This document shows, piece after piece, positions 9,778 to 18,394 of a DNA stretch of 64,000 nt. The notes beneath the pieces were generated by a model. The model did not search any database. It had not been told where the DNA came from and was given only the letters and a program-made list of their open reading frames with translations. The translations under genes and the position numbers were made by a program. Numbering within the stretch: position 1 is the first letter of the stretch; each line of letters opens with the position of its first letter. The DNA is taken from NCBI GenBank assembly GCA_964432205.1, contig CAYSMK010000021.1, positions 25,463 through 89,462 on the forward strand, in the 5' to 3' direction. The stretch is from Geomobilibacter sp964432205. Its GTDB lineage: Bacteria > Desulfobacterota > Desulfuromonadia > Geobacterales > DSM-12255.

Positions 9778-10463
9778 CGGAGCAGCTACTGCATATTTAT
9801 GAGCTCCTCCTGGCGACGTACGGTCCCCGGCACTGGTGGCCGGCTGATACGCCGTTCGAGGTCTGCGTCGGTGCGATCCTGACCCAGAACACCAATTGGG
9901 TGAACGTGGAAAAGGCGATTACCAACCTCAAGGCGGCAGGGCTTCTGTCCGTGGAGGCATTGGTTCTTGTCGACCCGCTGGAGCTGGGAGAGGTAATCCG
10001 GCCGGCCGGTTTTTTCAATGTAAAGAGCAGACGGCTGAAGAGCTTCGTGGCTTGGCTGATGTTGAGGGCAGACGGGAGTCTGGATCGGCTGTTCGCTACC
10101 GGCTGGCGCCAGCTGCGCCCGGAACTGCTTGCCATCAGCGGGATAGGGCCGGAAACGGCAGATTCCATTCTGCTCTATACTGGAGGACAGCCGACCTTTG
10201 TGGTGGATGCCTACACCAGGCGGCTTCTGTTCCGTCTGGGGCTGCTGAGGGACGAAGATACCGGCTACGAGGAAGTGCGCTCGCTCTTCATGAATGCCCT
10301 TCCTCAGGAGGTGAACCTGTTCAACGAGTACCATGCCCTGATCGTACAGCACTGCAAGGAGCGCTGCCGGAAACGGCCATTATGCGAGGGGTGTGTCTTG
10401 CGGGTTGCAGGAATATGTCTCTGGAATGAGGATCGAGGAGAAAGGTACGAGGACCGAGGATAA
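9774..10463 (+). CDS. Endonuclease III-family DNA glycosylase (MagIII-like)
   Basis: This 229-residue HhH-GPD protein carries the C-terminal 4Fe-4S loop (Cx6Cx2Cx5C, from CKERCRKRPLCEGC). The helix-hairpin-helix is GIGPETADSIL near residue 125 and the conserved aspartate is in FVVDAYTRR near 145. Endonuclease III has a catalytic lysine in its GxGRKTA motif, whereas this protein has PETA. The Asp-only arrangement resembles MagIII-type 3-methyladenine glycosylases, so a monofunctional alkyl-base glycosylase is more likely than an AP lyase. The start overlaps the mtfA stop in ATGA. The last residues are encoded by a short GAGGA-type repeat, which suggests recent change of the C-terminus. Confidence 0.87.
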   Translation: MTEQLLHIYELLLATYGPRHWWPADTPFEVCVGAILTQNTNWVNVEKAITNLKAAGLLSVEALVLVDPLELGEVIRPAGFFNVKSRRLKSFVAWLMLRADGSLDRLFATGWRQLRPELLAISGIGPETADSILLYTGGQPTFVVDAYTRRLLFRLGLLRDEDTGYEEVRSLFMNALPQEVNLFNEYHALIVQHCKERCRKRPLCEGCVLRVAGICLWNEDRGERYEDRG

Positions 10464-10525
10464 AAGCGGTTGCAGTTTGTCTCGCAACAAGTGAGATTTG
10501 CCCCGAGCCCCGAGCCCCGAGCCTT
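10464..10525. repeat. Short gap with three CCCCGAG repeats
   Basis: The 62-bp gap between two convergent genes holds three tandem copies of CCCCGAG (10501-10521). A related GAGGA/CGAGGA run forms the end of the preceding gene. No terminator hairpin with a T-run is seen. Confidence 0.6.
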
Positions 10526-11449
10526 TTACTGCTGGAACATGGACACGACCCGGTTCCTTCCCCCTTGTTTGGCTCGATAGAGGGCGGCATCTGCTTCACG
10601 GATCAGGTCTTCTATGGAGGACATGCTGGGAGACGGGTACGTGGCAACTCCCATGCTGATGGTCAGTCGCAGGTTCTTCAGATCGCCGCTGAAGGTCTGC
10701 CGTTCAACCTTGATCCGCAGCCGCTCAGCCACCATGATCGCTTCTTCGTGAGAGGTCTCGGGCAGGACCAGAACGAATTCTTCGCCGCCATAGCGGACGG
10801 CTACGTCGTAGCTGCGCAGATCCTCCTTGGCCAGATGAGCAATGCTCGATAGGACGCAGTCGCCGTCCTGGTGCCCGTAGTGGTCGTTGACGCGCTTGAA
10901 GTGGTCGATATCCATGAGCACCATGGATATGGGGGATGATTTGCGCTGGGAACGCTGGATTTCCCGCTCCAGAACCTCCATCATGTAACGGCGGTTATAG
11001 AGCTGGGTCAGGTGGTCGGTGTTGGATAGTCGTTTCAGGAGGTCGTTGGACTTTTTCAGCTCGTCCTGCAGCATCTTGATCTTCAACTGGACCTTGACCC
11101 GGGCCATCAACTCCCCCGGGTCGAATGGCTTGGTCACGTAGTCGCATGCTCCCTGCTCAAGCCCGCGAATCTTCAATTCACGGTCCTCTCGGCCGGTCAG
11201 CATGATGATCGGGATGTCCCGCAACTCCTCGCGGGTCTTGACCATGGCGAGAAACTTGAAACCGTCCATCCTGGGCATCTCGAGGTCGCAGAGAACCAGA
11301 TCGACCTGGGTGCCGAGGAGCGTTTTGAAGGCCTCGATACCGTCGCCGGCCTCCAGGTAACGGTCAAACACACCGAAACGCATCAGGGTCTGGATGATCT
11401 GCTCCCGGATGGTATCTGAGTCGTCGATGATCAGGATACTGGTAGCCAT
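10526..11449 (-). CDS. Response regulator with GGDEF diguanylate cyclase domain
   Basis: The 307-residue product joins an N-terminal receiver domain to a C-terminal GGDEF domain. The receiver has the acidic pair (IIDDSD), the phosphoacceptor in LVLCDLEMPRMDG near residue 55, and the KPFDPGE segment near 107. The cyclase active site is RYGGEEF near residue 225. An RxxD product-inhibition site (RSYD) precedes it by five residues, so feedback control by c-di-GMP is expected. No histidine kinase gene is adjacent, making this an orphan regulator. It is transcribed towards the glycosylase gene, and purA lies upstream on the same strand about 120 bp away. Confidence 0.95.
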   Translation of the reverse strand: MATSILIIDDSDTIREQIIQTLMRFGVFDRYLEAGDGIEAFKTLLGTQVDLVLCDLEMPRMDGFKFLAMVKTREELRDIPIIMLTGREDRELKIRGLEQGACDYVTKPFDPGELMARVKVQLKIKMLQDELKKSNDLLKRLSNTDHLTQLYNRRYMMEVLEREIQRSQRKSSPISMVLMDIDHFKRVNDHYGHQDGDCVLSSIAHLAKEDLRSYDVAVRYGGEEFVLVLPETSHEEAIMVAERLRIKVERQTFSGDLKNLRLTISMGVATYPSPSMSSIEDLIREADAALYRAKQGGRNRVVSMFQQ

Positions 11450-11522
11450 AGTCTCTGGTCGTGTCCGGATTGGTCGCTACACAATGGAACGAGTTTAACC
11501 GTAATCGTTGCGATTGCAACCC

Positions 11523-11565
11523 GCATAACCCCTTTCCGCCTCCACGAGGGGGGAAGGGGTTATGC
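11523..11565 (-). terminator. Long inverted repeat downstream of purA
   Basis: GCATAACCCCTT and AAGGGGTTATGC form the arms of a long hairpin just beyond the purA stop. There is no T-run on the minus strand after the stem, so it may be a processing or stability element rather than an intrinsic terminator. Confidence 0.5.
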
Positions 11566-11573
11566 GCTCTTAT

Positions 11574-12866
11574 TCAGGCGAAGGGGTTCTTCAGGCTGAT
11601 GGTCTGGTCACGACGCGGACCGACGGAGACCAGGACAATGGGGCAGCCAACCAGCTGCTCCAGGCGACGAACATAGCTCTGGGCCTTTTCGGGAAGCTGA
11701 TCGAAGCTGCGGGCAGCGCTGATATCCGTCATCCAGCCGGGAACGTCCTCGTAGACCGGTTGGCACTGGGCAAACGCCTCCAGGTTGGTCGGCAGTTCTT
11801 CCAGCACCTTGTCCTGACAGGTGTAACCGGTACAGATTTTAATCGTTTCGAAGTTGTCGAGCACATCCAGTTTGGTCAGGGCAATGCCGGTGAGGCCGTT
11901 AACCCGGACCGCGTATCGGAGCACCATGGCATCGAACCAGCCGCAACGGCGCGGGCGACCGGTTGTGGCGCCGAACTCCTGGCCGTTTTGGCGCAGTTTC
12001 TCACCGGTTTCCTCGGTCAGTTCGGTCGGGAACGGTCCGCTCCCCACCCGGGTGACGTATGCCTTGGAAATGCCGATGATTTCATGGATAGACCGCGGAC
12101 CAACGCCGGTACCGGTACAGGCACCACCGGCGCAGGTCGAGGATGAGGTGACGAATGGGTAGGTCCCCAGGTCGACGTCCAGCAGGGTTCCCTGCGCCCC
12201 TTCGAAGAGGAGCTTCTTGCCCGCGGCAATGTCCTTGTGCAGTACCAGCGCCGTGTCGGCCATGTAAATGCGGAGTTTGTCGGCATAGCCGCAATACTCC
12301 TGGTAAATCTCCTTGAAGGTGAACGGTTTTTCGTTCAGCAGATTCTGGAGCAGGAAGTTCTTTTCCTCAAGGGTTTCCTTCAGCTTGCGGGCAAAGATAT
12401 CACGATCCACCAGGTCTCCGAGCCGGATGCCGCGGCGGCCGATCTTGTCCTCGTATGCCGGACCGATCCCCCGGCCGGTGGTGCCGATCTTGCCGGCGCC
12501 GCTCTTGGCCTCGCGGGCAATGTCGATCCGCTTGTGATACGGCATGATGACGTGGAGGTTCTCCGACAGCAGGAGGACGCTGTCGTCCTGGAACTTGCCG
12601 CTGCTCTTCAGGTTGGTGATCTCCCGGATGAACACCTCCGGGTCGAGCACAACCCCGTTGCCGATGATGCAGCGCTTCCCGGCATGAAGGATACCGGAAG
12701 GAATCAGGTGCAGGACGATTTTTTCGTCTCCGACGACCAGGGTGTGACCGGCATTGTTGCCACCCTGGTAGCGGACCACGTCGTCCGCATACTCGGTATA
12801 AATGTCAACGACCTTTCCTTTTCCTTCGTCGCCCCACTGGGCTCCCACTACCACTACGTTGGCCAT
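11574..12866 (-). CDS. purA: Adenylosuccinate synthetase
   Basis: The 430-residue enzyme condenses IMP with aspartate using GTP, the first committed step to AMP. The N-terminal motif VVVGAQWGDEGKGKVVD holds the catalytic Asp, and GNNAGHT follows near residue 36. The IMP-binding segment GTTGRGIGP lies near 127, and the C-terminal guanine-recognition segment (VSVGPRRDQTI) is present. The start is the ATG at 12866, preceded by a purine-rich AAGGAGAC; the frame is open further upstream but without family similarity. It follows hisZ by 13 bp, so the two share a transcript. Confidence 0.97.
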   Translation of the reverse strand: MANVVVVGAQWGDEGKGKVVDIYTEYADDVVRYQGGNNAGHTLVVGDEKIVLHLIPSGILHAGKRCIIGNGVVLDPEVFIREITNLKSSGKFQDDSVLLLSENLHVIMPYHKRIDIAREAKSGAGKIGTTGRGIGPAYEDKIGRRGIRLGDLVDRDIFARKLKETLEEKNFLLQNLLNEKPFTFKEIYQEYCGYADKLRIYMADTALVLHKDIAAGKKLLFEGAQGTLLDVDLGTYPFVTSSSTCAGGACTGTGVGPRSIHEIIGISKAYVTRVGSGPFPTELTEETGEKLRQNGQEFGATTGRPRRCGWFDAMVLRYAVRVNGLTGIALTKLDVLDNFETIKICTGYTCQDKVLEELPTNLEAFAQCQPVYEDVPGWMTDISAARSFDQLPEKAQSYVRRLEQLVGCPIVLVSVGPRRDQTISLKNPFA

Positions 12867-12879
12867 GACCGTCTCCTTG

Positions 12880-14253
12880 CTATGGATCAAACCTGATGAC
12901 CGGCATATCCTGCCGGAACAGGTCATCCTTCTTGATATTGGTTGTTGCTCCGTCGCTTACCCGCAGCAGATGCACTTCGTCAGAGGAACAGTACTCACCG
13001 CCAACTACCAGTACCCGTTTGATGTTCATCCGCCGGGCATAGGCAACGGAGTTGGTGAGGTCGCGCCGGATGATGTCCCTGGCCACAGAATAGCCGCGCC
13101 GGCGAAGCGCTTGGGCGATACGGAGGGCATCCCTGCGGTCCTCCCGGAGGTTGAAGATGAGAAAGTCGCGGGTGGCACGTGCCTCCACATCGGGGCGTTT
13201 TTCCAGGGCGTGGAGCAGCGGCAGGATATTGAAGGCGAAACCGGTTGCCGGAGCGGCATGACCGTATTTGGCGGTCAGATCGTCGTAACGCCCGCCGCTG
13301 CAGACCGGTTCCCCGACGCCCGCCACGAACCCCTCGAACGTTATCCCGGTGTGGTAGCCGAGCCCCCGGATTTCACCAAGGTCGATGGTGAGGTAGTCGG
13401 CCACGCCGTAGATCTCCAGGATCTCCAGCACCTGACGCAGGTTCTCCAGTGCCCGGCGTGAACGCTCGTTGCTGGTCACCCGATTTGCTTCGGCAAGTAT
13501 TTCTCGCCCGCCGAACAGCCTGGGGAGGGCGCTGATTTCCTCTGTTACCGACTCGGGGAGTTTCTCCCGTTCCAGAAATGCGCGTACCGCTGAAGCATCC
13601 TTCTTGGCGATAGCCTCCTGGAGCTCATTTCTCGCCTCACCGGTCAGCCCGGCAGCAGCCATGATGCCGCGGAAGTACTCGACCTGCCCCAGATCGACCT
13701 TGAAGTCGGTGAAGCCCAGTTCACGAAGGACCTCCACTGCCATGGCCACCATCTCGGCATCTGCCTCAGGCGAGTCGAGACCGATCAGTTCGACGCCGGC
13801 CTGGTATATTTCACGGCTCCGTCCGGACTGGATCTCGGTATGTCTGAGTACCCGGCCGTTGTAATAAAGGCGGTGGGGGAGGGGGAGGCTGCGTAGTCGC
13901 ATTGCCACGATACGTGCGACCTGGGGGGTGATGTCGGACGGTATGGCGAGCAGTCGGCCGGTCTGGCGGTCGTCAAAGCGGAAGGTCTTTTCCCGGAGTT
14001 CATCGTCAAGTCCGATGGAAAGTACATCCTGGAATTCAAGCAGCGGGGTGATGATCCGCCGGAATCCCCACAGTTCGAAGACCGAGCAGATCTTCCCTTC
14101 GATATAGCCGATCTTGTCGGCTTGCTCAGGGAGAAAGTCGGTGACCCCTTTGGGAAGGGTTGCATCTGTGCCTGTTGCTGTGGTCAAAGCTGTCTCCGGG
14201 CGGATACCGCTGCCTGTCAGAGCGACGTAAAGCGCCGGAAATCCTAACAACAT
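12880..14253 (-). CDS. hisZ: ATP phosphoribosyltransferase regulatory subunit
   Basis: This class II aaRS-like protein resembles histidyl-tRNA synthetase but lacks its anticodon-binding context. HisZ binds short-form HisG and makes it active and histidine-sensitive in histidine biosynthesis. Motif-like segments are KGVTDFLPEQ near residue 35, the dimer and motif-2 region RLYYNGRVLRHTE near 130, and CSGGRYDDL near 325. The predicted 457 residues include about 30 N-terminal residues of uncertain status. The ATG at 14253 has a close AGAAGG upstream, but a later start near the LPKGVTDF segment is possible. hisZ upstream of purA is an arrangement I associate with Geobacter. Confidence 0.92.
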   Translation of the reverse strand: MLLGFPALYVALTGSGIRPETALTTATGTDATLPKGVTDFLPEQADKIGYIEGKICSVFELWGFRRIITPLLEFQDVLSIGLDDELREKTFRFDDRQTGRLLAIPSDITPQVARIVAMRLRSLPLPHRLYYNGRVLRHTEIQSGRSREIYQAGVELIGLDSPEADAEMVAMAVEVLRELGFTDFKVDLGQVEYFRGIMAAAGLTGEARNELQEAIAKKDASAVRAFLEREKLPESVTEEISALPRLFGGREILAEANRVTSNERSRRALENLRQVLEILEIYGVADYLTIDLGEIRGLGYHTGITFEGFVAGVGEPVCSGGRYDDLTAKYGHAAPATGFAFNILPLLHALEKRPDVEARATRDFLIFNLREDRRDALRIAQALRRRGYSVARDIIRRDLTNSVAYARRMNIKRVLVVGGEYCSSDEVHLLRVSDGATTNIKKDDLFRQDMPVIRFDP

Positions 14254-14271
14254 ACCCTTCTCATGTCAATG

Positions 14272-14301
14272 AAAAAGGGTGGCCTGGCGGCCACCCTTTT
14301 T
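14272..14301 (-). terminator. Bidirectional intrinsic terminator
   Basis: A perfect 13-bp stem (AAAAAGGGTGGCC / GGCCACCCTTTTT) with a TGGC loop lies between hisZ and the upstream minus-strand gene. The T-run makes it a good terminator for transcripts arriving from 14410. Confidence 0.85.
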
Positions 14302-14405
14302 CAGTTCAAGGTTCAACGTTCAATGTTCAAGGTTTTGTAACTATTCAAGCTTTCGGTCCAAGGTTCAGGTTTTCAACTTTAACTTTGAACCTAGAACGTT
14401 GAACA
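14302..14405. repeat. Degenerate GTTCAA heptamer repeat
   Basis: This segment consists largely of degenerate copies of GTTCAA(N), such as GTTCAAGGTTCAACGTTCAA at the left and their complement (TTTGAACCTAGAACGTTGAAC-like, quoted partly as GAACGTTGAAC) at the right. The ends are therefore inverted relative to each other. It occupies the whole gap after the terminator. Confidence 0.75.
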
Positions 14406-14409
14406 GAAG

Positions 14410-15957
14410 TTATTCCACCTTTTTGATCGAAATGGCGCTCGCGCCTTTTTCGATCATGCCCGGTTTCTTGACTACTTCCAGCAGTACCAGCTCTTTTCGT
14501 GCTTCGTCGTAGGCATAGTCGGCCAGGTAGTTCTGGCTCGGTTTGGTGTGCCAGCGTTCTTCCATGGCGGCGCCGTTCCAGGCAAAGCTGTACACGGAGT
14601 TCTTGGAGAAGGAGCGGCTGTTACCGATGACCCAGAAACCTTCATTCCTGGGGACGAGAATGTTGCCTTCCTTTGTCGTCAGTATCCTCTGTTCAAGAAA
14701 GACCTTTCTGAGCAGTTCCCCGGTTACACGGACGTTCTGCTGGTCGTCGCGGGAGAAATAGGTTTCCGAGCCCCCCAGCCGATCGTTGCTGCGCCAGAGC
14801 TCCTCACCGTTAGCCGCATAGACGATCAGATAGCCATCCGAGCTGATGGCCAGGGTGCGGACGGTCCCGCCCTTTTCCTTTATCCGGGTGAAATTGAAAA
14901 TGGTCGCAAATTTCGGCAGTTTCACCGGATTCTTCAGTTCGTACCCGGCCCCGGTCTTCACCACTTCGGCGACGTCGTTGAAAAAATCCGTGTCCCTTCC
15001 CATCTGCTGGCCGTAGAGTCGCGGTGTGCCATCCGGTCCGGGCAGGGCACGGAAGAAGTACGGCAGGTTGCGGGCAAGCTGCCTGAATGCGCCATGCTCC
15101 ACGATCCAGGCCTGGGAGGCCAGTTCGTCGCCGCGCATCATGGTGACATAGAGCTCCACGCTGCCATCTCCGTCCAGATCGGCCGTATCTATGCCGATTA
15201 TCTTTTCATTTGACCGGAATCCCTTTTCGGCAGCGATCAGGGTGAGCCTCTCACCCTGACGATAGAGCCTGATCTCCTGCCCCAGGGCAAGGAACAGTTC
15301 CCGCTCTCCGGAGGGGAGTGATCTCCCGATCGCCAGGCCGACCATGGCCCCGTCCAGTCGCTGGCCGATCATGCCGCTTTCCCCGGCCTTGGCGACGTTC
15401 TGCGGACGGATGATGTCGCCCGCCGGTTGCGGCATGACCTGCGGGACTATCAGGGCCGGAGTGGCGACAACCTGGGCACTGCTGGCCGGGACCGGTGTGG
15501 GCTGCTGCATCTGGGGTGCAACAGATGATGCTGAGGTTGGAGGCTGCCTGTCCCTAAGCGGCGTAACTACCTTGGCCAACTCCGCGTTCAGCTTCTGGGC
15601 CAGTCTGGTCACAGCCGGGATGATATCGTCTGACGAGTCTCCCTGCTCAAAGGCGCGGACGATGACCTTGCCGGTGTTGTCTTTCACCTGCGCATCGAGG
15701 CTGAATATCTTGCCAAAGGTGATATAGGCGCCAGTGATGGTCAGGCCGGCAGCGGTTGGTGACTCTACGATGGCCGTGTATTCTGACGAAAGACGGGAGG
15801 CCAGCAGGCCCGGCAGGTTCACTTTCAATTCGTCCCGATTGGCGGAGCCGGTGATTTTGAATTCTGGGACATAGACATTCAGTGGGGCTGCGAGGGCCGG
15901 TTTGACAATCGTCAGAGCAATAGCCAAGGCCAGGAATAACTGCATCAATCGTTTCAA
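14410..15957 (-). CDS. Periplasmic VCBS/FG-GAP-like repeat protein
   Basis: This 515-residue protein has a Sec signal peptide (MKRLMQLFLALAIALTIVKP, cleavage after ALA near residue 23). The N-terminal 130 residues look like a domain that assesses lipoprotein or glycan-type factors (VYVPEFKITGSANRDEL). A Pro/Gln/Ser-rich linker follows at about 135-175. The rest contains beta-propeller-type segments, including a calcium-binding-like DTADLDGDGSVELYV near 255. No enzyme motif is seen. The Geobacter-type combination suggests an envelope protein. It ends immediately before the GTTCAA repeat and terminator and is probably monocistronic. Confidence 0.8.
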   Translation of the reverse strand: MKRLMQLFLALAIALTIVKPALAAPLNVYVPEFKITGSANRDELKVNLPGLLASRLSSEYTAIVESPTAAGLTITGAYITFGKIFSLDAQVKDNTGKVIVRAFEQGDSSDDIIPAVTRLAQKLNAELAKVVTPLRDRQPPTSASSVAPQMQQPTPVPASSAQVVATPALIVPQVMPQPAGDIIRPQNVAKAGESGMIGQRLDGAMVGLAIGRSLPSGERELFLALGQEIRLYRQGERLTLIAAEKGFRSNEKIIGIDTADLDGDGSVELYVTMMRGDELASQAWIVEHGAFRQLARNLPYFFRALPGPDGTPRLYGQQMGRDTDFFNDVAEVVKTGAGYELKNPVKLPKFATIFNFTRIKEKGGTVRTLAISSDGYLIVYAANGEELWRSNDRLGGSETYFSRDDQQNVRVTGELLRKVFLEQRILTTKEGNILVPRNEGFWVIGNSRSFSKNSVYSFAWNGAAMEERWHTKPSQNYLADYAYDEARKELVLLEVVKKPGMIEKGASAISIKKVE

Positions 15958-16020
15958 CTGAGTACCTCCCGGGTAGTGTTTCGCACAAACTACTCGATTT
16001 TTTGGTAAGACACAAATAGA

Positions 16021-16046
16021 AAGAGCGGGCCAGATGGCCCGCTCTT
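16021..16046 (-). terminator. Hairpin downstream of the 92-residue gene
   Basis: AAGAGCGGGCC and GGCCCGCTCTT form a perfect 11-bp stem around an AGAT loop. On the minus strand it is followed by TCTATTTG, a weak T-run. It lies between the small secreted protein gene and the repeat protein gene. Confidence 0.7.
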
Positions 16047-16089
16047 CATCACAGTTAATGCGTGATTACTGTGTCAATGTCAGAGGCTG

Positions 16090-16368
16090 TCAATTTCCCT
16101 TCTTGTTCAGCATTACGTCAAGAAGATCATTTGCTTCTTGCAACTTATCCTGCAGCTTCTTGATCTCGTCCGCGGTATAGACTTTGGCACCCTTCTTTAT
16201 TTCGGCATTCAGTTTCTTGATCTTGGTCTGGATGCTGTTGACCTCGGTGGCGCAGTTCTTGGAGGCCAGCAGGCATTGGTCCTTCTCTTCCTTGGTCATC
16301 TGGGCAAAGGCCGGCATTGTTGCCGAAAAGGTTAAGGCAGCCAGAATCATAACGGCTGTTTTTTTCAT
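16090..16368 (-). CDS. Small secreted helical protein
   Basis: This 92-residue protein has a signal peptide (MKKTAVMILAALTFSATMPA, cleavage after AFA). The mature part has two cysteines (QCLLASKNC) and a long Lys/Glu-rich helical stretch consistent with a coiled coil. It starts from an ATG preceded by AGGAGG and lies 69 bp downstream of the frameshifted porin, so it may be its operon partner. I do not recognise a named family. Confidence 0.78.
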   Translation of the reverse strand: MKKTAVMILAALTFSATMPAFAQMTKEEKDQCLLASKNCATEVNSIQTKIKKLNAEIKKGAKVYTADEIKKLQDKLQEANDLLDVMLNKKGN

Positions 16369-16401
16369 TAGTATGACCTCCTGTGGAGTGTTTTGATATG
16401 A

Positions 16402-16422
16402 GCCGGAGGACTGACCTCCGGC
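16402..16422 (-). terminator. Small hairpin between porin and small secreted protein
   Basis: GCCGGAGG and CCTCCGGC form an 8-bp stem around ACTGA. No T-run follows on the minus strand, so it may attenuate or protect the transcript instead of ending it. Confidence 0.4.
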
Positions 16423-16437
16423 AGTGTCATGTCTGGA

Positions 16438-17824
16438 TTAGAAGGTATAGGTCAGGTTGATTCTCGCCGTGTAGGGGTTTACAGGATCCACTTTTCCGGT
16501 CCCCACGGTGACGGTATCCTTGTAGTAGGGGCCGAGAACGAGGTAGGCGCCCTGCAGGCTCGCGGTCAGGTTGTCGTACAGCTTATAGCCGACCTCGGCG
16601 TTGATCTCGGTACCCAGGTAGTGGCTGCCGTTGCCCTTGGAGTTCTGATTGTTTTCAGCCGTCAGGCCGGCACCAATATTGGCAGTGGCAAATATTTTCG
16701 GTGTAATTGTCGCATCGTAACCGGCGGTGATGATTGCGGCACCCTGCGCGTTGTTGTTGGTGGTATAGATGATGTTCGTGTCCGACGTCGTTCCACCGGT
16801 CGCAGGGTTACGGTTAAGAAGCATCATCCCTGACTCGGTGTAGCTGTTGGCAGCAGATTGCGGTAAAGCGACACCCTGCTGAGTCTGGGAGACACTCTGC
16901 CAGGAATGGTCGACGCCATCGTTCTTGTCCTGGTCGCCTGAGGTATAGAGGAAGGCGGCTTTGGCCGTGCCCGGACCGGCCTGAATCTTGCTCGCCAGGT
17001 TTACGGACCAGGCATTGATGGTGGTCCCTTTGCTCGCAGTCAGGCCGCTTGTGTTCTGCTTGCTGAAGCCGGCCTGATATGCGGCAAAGCCGCTCACGGT
17101 TGCCGGGCCGAGCTTGGCCTCTGCATTGACGCCGAAGGTGTGGAAGGTCTGCGGCTGGTTTGTACGGTAGTCGGAAAGGAGGTAATATCCGCCTCCCACA
17201 GACAGGTCGTTGCTTACGCGGTACTTCCCTTCCAGAAGGGCAATATCCAGGTTGTCAGTGCCCCGCGGAGCAACGACAACGCCAGTGTTGGACGTTGATT
17301 CATACGCCCTGAAATAGGCGATGCCGGTGGTGGCTTTGCCGTAATTGGCGGTGGCATAGAGACCGGCGATGTCGGCGTCCAGGAAGATCCCCTTAAAGAC
17401 GTCCTTGTAGGGCTGGATACCGGCTTTAACCTTGACCGGGGTGGAGGGGATGTTGAAGTCGAGGTAGACCCACTTGGTCTCAAGGTTTACGGAGTCGGAC
17501 TCGAGGGCGCCGCCAAAACCTCTGGCTCCCACAGATTGTGCCCGATCACCGAATACGGAGTCGATTTCGAAGCCGGTTACCAGCTTCAGGTCGTCGTTGG
17601 CCTTGGCGCTATAGAATATGCGGGCTCGCTGATCAAAGTAGTTGGCTGCCGTGGCGCTGGCCTTGTTGGCGTTAAGCTGGGCAGCGCCACGACTCTCGTA
17701 GTTGGAGAGAAAATACTTCAACTTAGTACAAGCCATGGAACTCGTTCTCCAGCGCAAAGGCCGGAACGGCAGCGGCAGCGCTCAGGGCGGCTGCTGCAGA
17801 AACAACGAAAAGCTTTTTCTTCAT
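16438..17824 (-). pseudogene. Outer-membrane porin interrupted by a +1 frameshift
   Basis: A signal peptide begins at an ATG at 17824 with AAGGAGG just upstream: MKKKLFVVSAAAALSAAAA, then VPAFALENEFHGLY. It ends at TAA (17723-17725) after 33 residues. The porin body, LKYFLSNYES onward, is open in the next frame from 17757 to a stop at 16438 and ends in the beta-signal ARINLTYTF. Removing a single T in TACTAAG would fuse the halves into a 461-residue porin; the total length is exactly one base out of frame. As written, the body has no signal peptide or ribosome site. A transposase remnant sits 40 bp upstream of the start, so the native promoter may also be lost. A sequencing error is the main alternative. 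Confidence 0.85.
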
Positions 17825-17864
17825 TGCGTTGCCTCCTTTTTATGGTGGATTCATTTGTGTCCGG

Positions 17865-18131
17865 TTAGGTCTTTGCAGCGGCGAAACGTCCGAAACGCCG
17901 CCTGTGCTTCTTTGATGTTGTCTGCTGATTCAACAGGACAGCCTCGTTTTCGATTGCGAAGCGCAGCTCTCTGACTCGCTTAATGCTGACCGTTTCGCCA
18001 TGCTCTTCATGGCAGTGCATCGCAAGCAACAGGTAGGTAATCAACCCGGCCATGAGTTGCACCATGAGCCCGTATTTGGTCCGGGCGATCAGGTGGTACA
18101 CCTTGGCGTAACTATCGGTCTGGTCACTCGT
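17865..18131 (-). pseudogene. IS4-family transposase C-terminal remnant
   Basis: The frame encodes a fragment (SYAKVYHLIARTKYGLMVQL, then MAGLITYLLLA and VSIKRVRELR) that resembles the C-terminal end of IS4-type DDE transposases. The catalytic core and N-terminus are missing upstream, where 18132-18330 contains no recognisable coding sequence. The remnant ends 41 bp before the frameshifted porin start. Confidence 0.65.
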
Positions 18132-18334
18132 TAAGCTGCTTCCCCCCTCCGCTGGCTGCAACATCCCTGGGGCGAATAAGGCAAGCTCGTTAGCATTTTC
18201 CGGCGTGGTGTGCAGGCCAAGCCGATTGAAGGTGCGACGCGAAGGGAAAAACGAATGGCCTGCGAAGGCAGGCTATTCGATAAGAAGATATAGGCATTAT
18301 GTCCCCGAATTCGCACTCGTATTTATGAAGAAGC

Positions 18335-18373
18335 AAAAAATGGCGCCCCTGCCGAGGGAGTAGCAAGGGCGCC
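18335..18373 (-). terminator. Intrinsic terminator of the OprP-like porin gene
   Basis: On the minus strand GGCGCCC and GGGCGCC pair around a loop of about 18 nt and are followed by ATTTTTTG. It lies 20 bp after the porin stop. Confidence 0.75.
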
Positions 18374-18394
18374 GATAAAAGTAGTATGGTGCAA

